DNA of 22,610 nt from Trichinella spiralis (lineage: Eukaryota; Nematoda; Enoplea; Trichinellida; Trichinellidae), in NCBI GenBank assembly GCA_000181795.3, contig CM012953.1, forward strand, positions 12,871,091-12,893,700. Reading direction: 5' to 3'. This document shows positions 1 through 9,826 of this stretch, piece after piece. Under the pieces are notes generated by a model, which was not told the origin of the DNA, did no database searches, and saw only the letters and a list, made by a program, of their open reading frames with translations. How positions within the stretch are numbered: position 1 is the first letter of the stretch; the number at the start of each line of letters is the position of its first letter. Position numbers and translations under genes: made by a program.

Positions 1-218
1 CCGGAAGCCCAGTGTGTTTCCCTCGCAAGGATTCACCACACATGAAAGTGAACTCCTAGAAGCACGGCATTATAAGGCCGATTCAGCTATGATATTAGTA
101 CTCAAGCAACAATATTTGACTAGTCGTAGCGTATATATTTATTCGTTATTATTGTGCATCGATTTTTTCGTTCTTATTGTATTGTATATCTTTTCACCAA
201 ACTTGTTTCTTGTTGTAA

Positions 219-224
219 AATAAA
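219..224 (+). terminator. AATAAA poly(A) signal in repeat unit
   Basis: AATAAA is followed within about 20-40 bp by GT-rich sequence (TTGTTCAGTTGTGAAGG). The same signal occurs at 2572-2577 and 4952-4957. Together with the TATA-like box about 1.65 kb upstream within each unit, it could delimit a transcript. AATAAA is also frequent by chance in AT-rich DNA. Confidence 0.35.
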
Positions 225-910
225 ACTTTATATATTATATTTGTTCAGTTGTGAAGGTCGTTTTAGGAATAGCAGAAAAGTGTGTGCCCAAAATATTGTT
301 TTGTGAGCAGGGAAAATTTAAAGATATAAAGGGATCACTTATAATAATAAAATAATGTTATGTAATCAATGAAGTGTGAAAAATTAAGTATTTTAAAGCA
401 TTTCTTAGTGCATCGTTTTGAAAAGAAAATATTCCTTCACTTTAACAACAAAGGAATTAATATCACTGTGCTTAAGTAAAAGGTGTATGTCAATCATCTT
501 TCTTCATTTTATGCTTGAAAATGCACATGTTAAAACAGTAAAATTTAAGAATTGAAACATGAAGCTTAAAAATATTTAGTTCGGAAATGCTATAAATAAT
601 CTTTGTTAATAACGTAAAAATAAGTTGTGAAGGAGCATTTTACTGTTAGATGAAAATTTAATAGTTACACCTTAAAAGCCTGTCTCCCAAAGTTACGGTT
701 AAGCGGTTAACAGTTGACCTGGAGGAGCCAAATGGCCGTGACGCCGTGGACTAATTGAAGATCAGGGATACGAAGCCTGGCAGCTTACTGGAAGCAGATG
801 ATATTTAGAGCAGCGCCTCATATAGCAAACGCCCTCCCCACCCCGCGGCGAACGAGCTGTTCATTGGCTGTTCGAGTTAGCCACCCGCTGGGCCGCTAAC
901 ACCGGGGCTC

Positions 911-920
911 TAAATATAAA
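911..920 (+). promoter_or_regulatory. TATA-like box in repeat unit
   Basis: TAAATATAAA lies in GC-rich flanks, with a stretch around 940-950 at a suitable distance for transcription start. The matching place in copy 2 (about 3264-3273) reads TAAATATAGA. A promoter is inferred from composition and spacing only, and no gene downstream is recognised. Confidence 0.4.
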
Positions 921-1357
921 GCCACGAAGAGCGCAACCGCAACACAGTAGTAGTGCACGGCAGAAGCACAGCGCAAGAGAAGCGAGATCGAATCCGAGAA
1001 AACTGAACCCAAGCCCTAGTTGACGATACCAGAGACCAGCGTACACCGTGTTCACAAAACCATACAGTCCACTGACGAATTCCTGACAGCCGAACGTCTG
1101 TCATTTGTACCTGATTATCATTTACAGTCGGCTGTAGCTTGTTGTTACAACTAATTCAGGGATTTAAATAATTGAAAAAGACGATTAAGTACTCAGAAAA
1201 CGGTGGTAAGAAGTCATAAATGTCACATATTGCATGAACTGCAGAAAAAGATATGCCACCGCAGAACGAACTACCAACCGATCGGTAGAAGGAATTCCTA
1301 TAGCACCTGATTATCAGAAACATAACGGTAGATGGCGGCCGTGGCGAGCGACGTGGT

Positions 1358-1365
1358 TGACGTCA
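1358..1365 (+). promoter_or_regulatory. CRE-like TGACGTCA (repeat unit, site 1)
   Basis: A perfect palindromic TGACGTCA of the CREB/ATF type. It recurs at 3711-3718 in copy 2, while the right-hand copy has a changed version near 21688. A second perfect site lies at 2114-2121, 4494-4501 and 22467-22474. The match to the consensus is visible in the sequence, but function is not demonstrated. Confidence 0.35.
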
Positions 1366-2113
1366 GGGGTGTTTGTGCTCATTTGTTTGTCGCTCGTGGT
1401 ATGCTAAATCACTGTGATTGTTGGCAGCACGATCTAATAAATGCCACAATCCACTTTTCCGTTGTTTTCTTCTTTTATGCCGAATGTTTTCGTCATAAGA
1501 TCACTAGAGATTACAATGACCGACGTGATAGTACTGAAACGGAGTCCGATGCGCCAGCACGTTACGTCTTTGAAATGAAGTAAGTGCTTCTTCGATTTGT
1601 GTTGTTCCCAGCTATCGACGTTTACGATAAAGAATGCAAGATCTTGGTTGTCCAGACCTGAAGAATTTCTCGTGCTTCAAAGTATTCCGAACTAACAGTG
1701 ATTCGTCATCGGCCGCTATTTGCTTGGCGATGTAGCCTGTAAATGTTCTATTCAGCGTGGTGAGGCAACCGAGTGAAGAGCGCTGAGTAGCAGAGCGGTA
1801 CAAAGCGGCGCGGAGGTGTCGAAACGAATGGCAAAGACAAAGACAGCAGGCTGGGCGTAATGGTGGATAGGAGTAAATGTTGGAAAGAGTGTCAACAAAG
1901 GCTCGTCATCTTTCTGAACGAAGATTATCTTGGGCGGACGGATGTGGATGGGTGGTAGATTTTGGAACCACCTTTTCATGCAAGACTTTGAATCTGTGCA
2001 GAATTCAGCCCTCAGATTACATTTCTGGGATATATTGGATATTGTTAAAAAACACTTTCATTTGAGCCTGAGAATCCAGATCAGCTACCATAACCCAGAA
2101 GTTTGGCAATGTG

Positions 2114-2121
2114 TGACGTCA
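2114..2121 (+). promoter_or_regulatory. CRE-like TGACGTCA (repeat unit, site 2)
   Basis: This second perfect TGACGTCA in the unit is kept in all three copies that include the position (2114, 4494 and 22467). Since the copies are nearly identical throughout, conservation says little about selection. Confidence 0.35.
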
Positions 2122-2214
2122 GAGTTTCGATGTGTACGCATTATGGTGTGTGAGCGACGCGATTAGTGCGTGTGGTTTTGTTTGCTCGTGATCATTGAAT
2201 TGTTGTCCAGAAGC

Positions 2215-2472
2215 GGAAGCGCAGTGTTGTCCTTCGCAAAGATTCAACACACATGAAATTGGACTCCGAGAAGCACGGCATTACATAGCCACTTCAGCTA
2301 TGATATTAGTACTCTAGCAACAACATTTGATTGCAGTTTGAACTGCCTGGACTACCGGAAGCGCAGTGTTGTCCTTCGCAAAGATTCAACATACATGAAA
2401 GTGAACTCCTAGAAGCACGGCATTATAAAGCCGCTTCAGCTATGATATTAGTACTCAAGCAACAATATTTGA
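2215..2472 (+). repeat. Internal duplication within repeat unit (copy 1/2 junction)
   Basis: Positions 2215-2330 and 2357-2472 are two related segments of about 116 bp, offset by 142 bp. Both run from GGAAGCGCAG to CAACA(A/T)TTGA and differ by scattered substitutions, so they are clearly older than the duplication of the whole unit. The linker contains a perfect short inverted repeat, GCAGTT-TG-AACTGC, at 2333-2346. The same arrangement recurs in the next unit. Confidence 0.88.
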
Positions 2473-4734
2473 CTAGTCGTAGCGTATATATTTATTCGTT
2501 ATTATTGTGCATCGATTTTTTCGTTCTTATTGTATTGTATATCTTTTCACCAAACTTGTTTCTTGTTGTAAAATAAAACTTTATATATTATATTTGTTCA
2601 GTTGTGAAGGTCGTTTTAGGAATAGCAGAAAAGTGTGTGCCCAAAATATTGTTTTGTGAGCAGGGAAAATTTAAAGATATAAAGGGATCACTTATAATAG
2701 TAAAATAATGTTATGTAATCAATGAAGTGTGAAAAATTAAGTATTTTAAAGCATTTCTTAGTGCATCGTTTTGAAAAGAAAATATTCCTTCACTTTAACA
2801 ACAAAGGAATTAATATCACTGTGCTTAAGTAAAAGGTGTATGTCAATCATCTTTCTTCATTTTATGCTTGAAAATGCACATGTTAAAACAGTAAAATTTA
2901 AGAATTGAAACATGAAGCTTAAAAATATTTAGTTCGGAAATGCTATAAATAATCTTTGTTAATAACGTAAAAATAAGTTGTGAAGGAGCATTTTACTGTT
3001 AGATGAAAATTTAATAGTAACACCTTAAAAGCTTGTCTCCCAAAGTTACGGTTAAGCGGTTAACAGTTGACCTGGAGGAGCCAAATGGCCGTGACGCCGT
3101 GGACTAATTGAAGATCAGGGATACGAAGCCTGGCAGCTTACTGGAAGCAGATGATATTTAGAGCAGCGCCTCATATAGCAAACGCCCTCCCCACCCCGCG
3201 GCGAACGAGCTGTTCATTGGCTGTTCGAGTTAGCCACCCGCTGGGCCGCTAACACCGGGGCTGTAAATATAGAGCCACGAAGAGCGCAACCGCAACACAG
3301 TAGTAGTGCACGGTAGAAGCACAGCGCAAGAGAAGCGAGATCGAATCCGAGAAAACTGAACCCAAGCCCTAGTTGACGATCCCAGAGACCAGCGTACACC
3401 GTGTTCACAAAACCATACAGTCCACTGACGAATTCCTGACAGCCGAACGTCTGTCATTTGTACCTGATTATCATTTACAGTCGGCTGTAGCTTGTTGTTA
3501 CAACTAATTCAGGGATTTAAATAATTGAAAAAGACGATTAAGTACTCAGAAAACGGTGGTAAGAAGTCATAAATGTCACATATTGCATGAACTGCAGAAA
3601 AAGATATGCCACCGCAGAACGAACTACCAACCGATCGGTAGAAGGAATTCCTATAGCACCTGATTATCAGAAACATAACGGTAGATGGCGGCCGTGGCGA
3701 GCGACGTGGTTGACGTCAGGGGTGTTTGTGCTCATTTGTTTGTCGCTCGTGGTATGCTAAATCACTGTGATTGTTGGCAGCACGATCTAATAAATGCCAC
3801 AATCCACTTTTCCGTTGTTTTCTTCTTTTATGCCGAATGTTTTCGTCATAAGATCACTACAGATTGCAATGACTGACGTGATAGTACTGAAACGGAGTCC
3901 GATGCGCCAGCACGTTACGTCTTTGAAATGAAGTAAGTGCTTCTTCGATTTGTGTTGTTCCCAGCTATCGACGTTTACGATAAAGAATGCAAGATCTTGG
4001 TTGTCCAGACCTGAAGAATTTCTCGTGCTTCAAAGTATTCCGAACTAACAGTGATTCGTCATCGGCCGCTATTTGCTTGGCGATGTAGCCTGTAAATGTT
4101 CTATTCAGCGTGGTGAGGCAACCGAGTGAAGAGCGCTGAGTAGCAGAGCGGTACAAAGCGGCGCGGAGGTGTCGAAACGAATGGCAAAGACAAAGACAGC
4201 AGGCTGGGCGTAATGGTGGATAGGAGTAAATGTTGGAAAGAGTGTCAACAAAGGCTCGTCGACGTGTTGCACCGGTACAGGCACGTCATCTTTCTGAACG
4301 AAGATTATCTAGGGCGGACGGATGTGGATGGGTGGTAGATTTTGGAACCACCTTTTCATGCAAGACTTTGAATCTGTGCAGAATTCAGCCCTCAGATTAC
4401 ATTTCTGGGATATATTGGATATTGTTAAAAAACACTTTCATTTGAGCCTGAGAATCCAGATTAGCTACCATAACCCAGAAGTTTGGCAATGTGTGACGTC
4501 AGAGTTTCGATGTGTACGCATTATGGTGTGTGAGCGACGCGATTAGTGCGTGTGGTTTTGTTTGCTCGTGATCATTGAATTGTTGTCCAGAAGCGGAAGC
4601 GCAGTGTTGTCCTTCGCAAAGATTCAACACACATGAAATTGGACTCCGAGAAGCACGGCATTACATAGCCACTTCAGCTATGATATTAGTACTCTAGCAA
4701 CAACATTTGATTGCAGTTTGAACTGCCTGGACTA
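2355..4734 (+). repeat. Tandem long-unit repeat, copy 2 (complete, 2380 bp)
   Basis: This is the only complete unit when phased to the CCGGAAGC start point. It matches copy 1 almost base for base in both its AT-rich and GC-richer parts, then passes directly into copy 3 without a spacer, so the copies are head-to-tail. It carries the extra segment at about 4258-4284 that copy 1 lacks. The right-hand partial copy also carries that segment, so copy 2 is closer to the ancestral length. The strong similarity across non-coding AT-rich sequence points to recent amplification or ongoing homogenisation rather than protein-level selection. Confidence 0.95.
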
Positions 4735-4852
4735 CCGGAAGCGCAGTGTTGTCCCTCGCAAGGATTCACCACACATGAAAGTGAACTCCTAGAAGCACGG
4801 CATTATAAAGCCGCTTCAGCTATGATATTAGTACTCAAGCAACAATATTTGA
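4595..4852 (+). repeat. Internal duplication within repeat unit (copy 2/3 junction)
   Basis: This is the counterpart of 2215-2472 in the next unit, with paired segments at about 4595-4710 and 4737-4852 and the same linker. The left member is almost identical to the left member at 2215, and the right member to that at 2357. The internal duplication therefore pre-dates amplification of the long unit. The first half of a third instance starts at about 22563 and is cut by the window end. Confidence 0.85.
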
Positions 4853-5424
4853 CTAGTCGTAGCGTATATATTTATTCGTTATTATTGTGCATCGATTTTT
4901 TCGTTCTTATTGTATTGTATATCTTTTCACCAAACTTGTTTCTTGTTGTAAAATAAAACTTTATATATTATATTTGTTCAGTTGTGAAGGTCGTTTTAGG
5001 AATAGCAGAAAAGTGTGTGCCCAAAATATTGTTTTGTGAGCAGGGAAAATTTAAAGATATAAAGGGATCACTTATAATAATAAAATAATGTTATGTAATC
5101 AATGAAGTGTGAAAAATTAAGTATTTTAAAGCATTTCTTAGTGCATCGTTTTGAAAAGAAAATATTCCTTCACTTTAACAACAAAGGAATTAATATCACT
5201 GTGCTTAACTAAAAGGTGTATGTCAGTCATCTTTCTTCATTTTATGCTTGAAAATGCACATGTTAAAACAGTAAAATTTAAGAATTGAAACATGAAGCTT
5301 AAAAATATTTAGTTCGGAAATGCTATAAATAATCTTTGTTAATAACGTAAAAATAAGTTGTGAAGGAGCATTTTACTGTTAGATGAAAATTTAATAGTTA
5401 CACTTTAAAAGCCTGTCTCCCAAA
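4735..5424 (+). repeat. Tandem long-unit repeat, copy 3 (partial, ends at island)
   Basis: It follows copy 2 directly and matches copy 1 positions 1-691 with few differences. Similarity stops abruptly after the shared CCTGTCTCCCAAA at about 5424, just where the GC-richer part of the unit would begin. The following sequence (AGCTTTGTTTCC...) is not recognisably part of the unit. This is the left boundary of the single-copy gene island. No target-site duplication or terminal inverted repeat is evident at the break. Confidence 0.93.
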
Positions 5425-7660
5425 AGCTTTGTTTCCAAAATTAGAAAAGGATGGCTGTGAATTTCCATATTAGGTAAATCATTAGCAAAACACTCACCTA
5501 TGTTAGATGAAAATTTAGTAAATAACTATCAACCAATCGCAAATCAAAACTGGATAGCTTATGAGACGTCATAACTCATCTTCAAATTAAAAATCCATTT
5601 ATAAAAGCCAATTAAAAGCAGAGGCCAGAATGGAGCGGATAAAACAAGAAAAAGACCAATTCATGTCATTATGGCAATATTTATGAGTTAATAAATGAAA
5701 AATTGTGGTAAACATTATATGTCATTTTATTATTTAGACAAGCGCATTATTTTTACACTTTATACTTAACAAATTTAATTAAGTATTTATAATTTTACCT
5801 TATATTAAAGTGTAGAATTTTTAAATTACATCATTAATCATTTTAGCACTTTTATATATTTACTTTTTTCATTAATATGAAGTGGAAGTTTTTTGTTTGA
5901 AGTCAACTGTGCACTACTTGATGTTTACCTTTTACTTTAACTATGAATACTCCCCAGTGAAATATAGAATTTATTGTTGATGAAATGACATAATAAAAGA
6001 ATAATAGGCTGGACATTTTGGAGAAGTGAAAACGCTGTAACTGTGTTTGACGAATATTGCAGTGAAATTTCATTGCAGATTAAATGAAATAATAATTTGA
6101 AATTCAGAATGACATATAATAAATGCTTAATTTAATGTTGTTTAAATTGTTAGAATTTGTCCTATTCATAGCTATGTAAAATTTGAAACCCAAAATTTTG
6201 CAAAAAACATTGAAACTAATTAAAAAAGTGACAAGCTCTCTGAAACATTCTGCATCTAATGAAATTATTATTTACTATAAAACGCTCATGTTTAGTTTTT
6301 TTAAATTTGACCTTTCTTAAAGAAATTTTTTCTTCCATCAAATGAGTCACATTTGAATAACAACTTGTATAAAATCTTCAAAAATGATTCCTGAAATATT
6401 GTACAATTTACAAACATTAACTTTCAAATGGATGTAAATCCCGTAAATCAATCATTAACATTTGCAGTTATGAGTTTAATAAACAACCATTGTGAATATT
6501 AAACAGTTAATTTGCAATAAAATCGGCAGTTATGCAGTTTTCTTAATTAAAAAGATGCATTAAGCAAGACAGTTTCAGCTGTAAAAATAAGAAAAAAATT
6601 GCTGACGTATGTTTTTAATTTAAATATTTTCATTTAGGCAATGGAGAATTTGAAATTCTACTTTGCACTTCGTTGGTTTCAAAAATACCAGTCATTCATT
6701 AAGCTCCATTAATTAATTGTCTATTGGAAGTTGAATATATTTCGCGTAAAAATATATATATATTTACTATGTAGAATGGAGAATATCAGATTCCATTAAT
6801 TTATGAATGAATATTCTTGTAATTTACAATTTTAAGCCTATTTAATATTTTATTTACCATAAAATGTTATCTGTAGTAATAATGTTATATGCTAGAAATG
6901 AGTATTTGTTATGAAAAATTAAGACATTCATGTATCTACAATCAAACCTCATCATTAAGCAATAAATAATTTAAAAAATAATAAATATTAAGTTTAAAAT
7001 AAATGAATTTTTATTCAATAGTGCTGAGAAATGAAATGAAATGAAATTTAAATTATAAATTTTTCTTCTGCAATAATTACGGTAAATGATGATAATGATT
7101 TTTTTAATTATTAAAATTAACGTTCAACTTTTCCTGATAGAAAATTGCAAATGCATGCATAATAGAAATTAATTCATAAATTTTAATAAATAACAAGAAA
7201 AAAATATTTTGATGATTAAAATTCCGCAAATGTGCGATGGATATAGTTGAAAGCACTTTAATATCAGATGAATACTTCCATTTTTTTTCAATATTCATGC
7301 TTGATTTAAATCATGCATTGTTACTTTTTGATGAATTCAAATCATTATGATAAGAAAATAATAAATGAAAGACATTTTAGAAATTAAAAATAATTTTAAC
7401 TTTTCTTATAAGATGGAACATTGATAAATAGATTCATTCATGTATATATATATATGCATATTTGCGAATATTTTTGAAGAGAATAATTTTTATGAATTTT
7501 CAATAAGTTATTGCTCTGCTTTGAATGGGCAATAATCAACGTATTCTGTCCGCGAATGATCCGAAAACGGAAGACATTCATTGGCTCAATTCAAACCAAT
7601 TAGCTGAATTGCAAATGGTTTAATGACCACTGTTTTACCATATTGGTGTCGATTACTTTT
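5425..7660. other. AT-rich intergenic stretch, no gene recognised
   Basis: No convincing coding frame is visible on either strand, and the longest frames are low-complexity and AT-rich. Just inside the left boundary, about 5530-5610 has promoter-like composition: CCAAT (near 5533), a GACGTCAT half-CRE (near 5567) and TTTATAAAAG (near 5598). It is followed at 5630 by an ATG that opens only an 18-codon frame. Short TA runs occur near 6749. Confidence 0.7.
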
Positions 7661-7663
7661 CAA

Positions 7664-7696
7664 TACTTAAAAGGCTTGCCCTTCAAAGATTCAGTG
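7664..7696 (+). promoter_or_regulatory. Candidate core promoter of peptide gene (TATA-like plus TCAGT initiator)
   Basis: TACTTAAAAG at 7664-7673 is followed about 28 bp later by TTCAGTG (7690-7696), which matches the TCAGT initiator described for arthropods. CCAAT-type motifs lie upstream near 7598. The predicted 5' UTR would be about 70 nt, to the ATG at 7762. This is inferred from motif spacing only. Confidence 0.4.
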
Positions 7697-7761
7697 CACA
7701 AAACGAAGCTTGTCAACCTTCTTGTCTGTCTCTATACTTTTCCTTGTTCACCATTAAACAA

Positions 7762-9826
7762 ATGATGCATTCTTTGAAGAACATTACTGTCATCGCTTTA
7801 GTACTTACCACTTTGTGTGTCATCGTTGTGCATAGTGAGCCAAATTTGTATGACTGGTACCAAAACAGTACGGGAATTTTGGTTCTTGCCTATTTTTTTT
7901 TAGCAAATTTACATATTGTTATTAATTTCAGGTGGCTCTCTAGAACGATTTCTTCAAGAACTCAGAGAAAAACGAAAGCGTAAGTTCCACTTTTTCTGCA
8001 GCAATTTATAAAATTTTGTAAAACTGAATTTTAAACTTCTCACGAAAATGGTTTCTCATGTTTTAAACTGAATTTTATTGATGCATCTCATTTGACTTTT
8101 ATAACATTGTTTATTGCATAACTTGTCAAATTAAAGTGGCAATTCAAATGAAACATACTTAATTAAAGAAATTAGAACAATGCGTGTTTACAACCTATGT
8201 ATTTATAAATAGAGAAGTGTATTTATAAAAATCATGCATGGAAACATGCTTATCCAAGATAAATAGGCTCTACTAAAGAAAAGCATTCATTATAAGCGCA
8301 AGTTCAGATTAATCCCACTCAACTATTCTACTGTTTATATTAGCCATTAGATCTTTCTGTTAATTAATTACATCTAGTAGTTGTTTGAAAGTAAGCCTGA
8401 TGAAAAGTATCCCGCCATCGTTGATGACGCTGGCAATAATTGTCATTTTGTGATTTAATTGATTTCTTTCTTTAAACTAATCAAAACAAAGAGTCAAAAT
8501 CATTTTACAACATAATTGGCAAAACGTAATTTTTTTCATTTTTGTTCATACTTTAAACTTGTTAAGCAGTTTTAATTTATCTTTATGATTAATTAATTAA
8601 GAAGAAAATTTATTATAAAAACTAATAATATGTGTTATTAATTATTCAACGAGAAGATTCTATTAAAGAAAAGTAAACACGACAAATACGTGAAAACAGA
8701 AATAATAGAATACACATGATTAATATATAATAATTAAAAAATATCTAACTGTCTTATTACATTTTTACTATTTTTATTAAATATTATTTATAAAAATAAG
8801 AGCGGAATTTTTGGAAATATAAGAAAGTGACGTAGAAATTACAGACTAATTGTTTCCACTTAAATTATTAATCCTAAATTTCACATCAGTAACTTTTTCC
8901 TCTTAACATTACGAAAATACAAACAAGCTGCATCAATCTATGGCTTCAGATAAGTGAGATTAAAGATATACTTGTTTTTACACATGAAATGCAAAAAGAT
9001 GTTCAACTTTACACATTTTGTACTGAAATCTTCAAACTTCTCTAACTCATTATAAAGTATTTCACTTAGAAAAAGTTGTAGCACTTTTTGAAATAATGTA
9101 AATAAGCAAAGAATATTTAATCATTGGGAAGAACTTATTTATATTAAAAAATAAATTATGGAATAAATATATTCTGATCATCATTTAATAATTGTTTATT
9201 TATTTAAAAAGTAAAACTTTACTGAGAAATTATCTAAATTAAAGGTTAATGTTTGATCAAATTGCATCCCATTAAGAATAAGAATGACTAGAATGCAGCT
9301 TAATGTCAAAGATGTGGAGAAATAATTCTCAATGGTCTCATTTCAGGCAGCAGAATTTCGAAATATTCACAAAATCAGGAAAGTATAAGACACCGAGGTA
9401 ATGTTTTATCATCAACTGTACACTTAGAACGGCTTCGTTGTATGTTTCTGTGGAGCTTTTGCCATGCTAATTAATAGGATTAGACAAAATAATTTCATTT
9501 TTAATGCCGCTGCTGCTTTCAAATTTCAAAAATTAGAAAAATTAAACTGATGACAAATTCATGCAGCTTCGATGTTATAATCAATAATGATAGGCGGAGA
9601 CACTGAGTTTACTTTTACTTTTCAAAAAATGAATCTATGCTTGTGAGATTTGAAAATTTTGCACTGTGACTAGGCAAAAATATGTTATCAAAATATTGGA
9701 AATTTGCTATTTTTAGCAAGCATTGGCCTCAGTTTAGCGGAATATATGGCTGATCCGGAAAGATCCCAAGATTTTCATTTTCTCCGCGGTCGAAAGAAAA
9801 GAATGATCCAGTTCTTCAATTCCTAA
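7762..9826 (+). CDS. Secreted neuropeptide/hormone-like precursor (104 aa, four exons)
   Basis: Exons 7762-7867, 7932-7979, 9347-9397 and 9717-9826 join with GT-AG borders, all in phase 1, to give 104 residues ending in TAA. Residues 1-25 form a signal peptide: basic N-region, hydrophobic TVIALVLTTLCVIVV, likely cut after HS25. A short acidic and aromatic segment (EPNLYDWYQN) follows, then a basic site REKRKR at 47-52. The next stretch, 53-93, ends in DFHFLRG directly before RKKR (94-97), the pattern of a peptide cleaved at basic residues and amidated using Gly93. This predicts an amidated peptide of about 40 residues, or a shorter one if RHR at 66-68 is also cut. A seven-residue tail (MIQFFNS) follows. 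There are no cysteines after the signal peptide. The size and lay-out recall CRF/DH44-type hormones, but I see no family signature. Intron 2 (about 1.37 kb) is much longer than the introns of the neighbouring gene. An AATAAA at about 10001 could end the transcript. The gene model is good; the hormone function is inferred. Confidence 0.65.
7980..9346 (+). other. Long intron 2 of peptide gene
   Basis: This 1367-bp AT-rich interval runs from GTAAGTTCC to CTCATTTCAG between exons 2 and 3 of the peptide precursor. It contains no convincing additional exon, RNA gene or element that I can recognise. It is more than ten times the typical intron length of the CTR9 gene downstream. Confidence 0.6.

Larger units (their letters stand above)
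1..2354 (+). repeat. Tandem long-unit repeat, copy 1
   Basis: Direct comparison shows that this stretch recurs from 2355 with an offset of 2353-2354 and only scattered differences. The unit has an AT-rich part (roughly 90-690) and a GC-richer part (roughly 700-2230) that stands out from the surrounding genome. I see no transposase, reverse transcriptase, gag, rRNA or tRNA in it. Small open frames in several phases (for example 1332-1583 on + and 1612-1803 on -) do not resemble known proteins, and the first of them does not keep its length between copies. Copy 1 lacks a segment of about 27 bp that is present in copy 2 and in the right-hand copy, bounded by a CGTC direct repeat. The unit could be a long satellite, an amplified non-autonomous element or an amplified non-coding gene. 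The class is undetermined. Confidence 0.95.

Noticed and set aside
861-1104. Minus-strand frames of about 64 residues in the repeat unit (also 3214-3457)
   Set aside because: They overlap each other in different frames within a GC-rich block, have no family resemblance, and are explained by the near identity of the units.
1580-1611. Complete intron GTAAGT...CCCAG within the repeat unit
   Set aside because: At 32 bp it is shorter than any confirmed intron here (minimum 52 bp), so the donor, if used, must pair with a more distant acceptor.
1612-1803. Minus-strand 63-residue frame identical in copies 1, 2 and the right-hand copy
   Set aside because: Identity of the translation follows from near identity of the DNA, so it is no evidence for selection. 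No start context, splice signal or homology is recognised.
700-2230. 5S rRNA, snRNA, spliced-leader or tRNA gene within the tandem unit
   Set aside because: Tandem arrays often carry these, but no 5S core, tRNA fold, Sm site with leader donor or snRNA motif could be matched by eye.
1-5424. Repeat unit as an LTR retroelement or its long terminal repeat
   Set aside because: TATA and poly(A) signals would fit, but I see no primer-binding site, polypurine tract, target duplication or coding domain, and head-to-tail tandem arrangement is not typical. Left unclassified.
7104-7298. Minus-strand 64-residue frame in the left intergenic stretch
   Set aside because: Ile/Asn/Phe-rich composition expected of random AT-rich DNA, with no splice partners.
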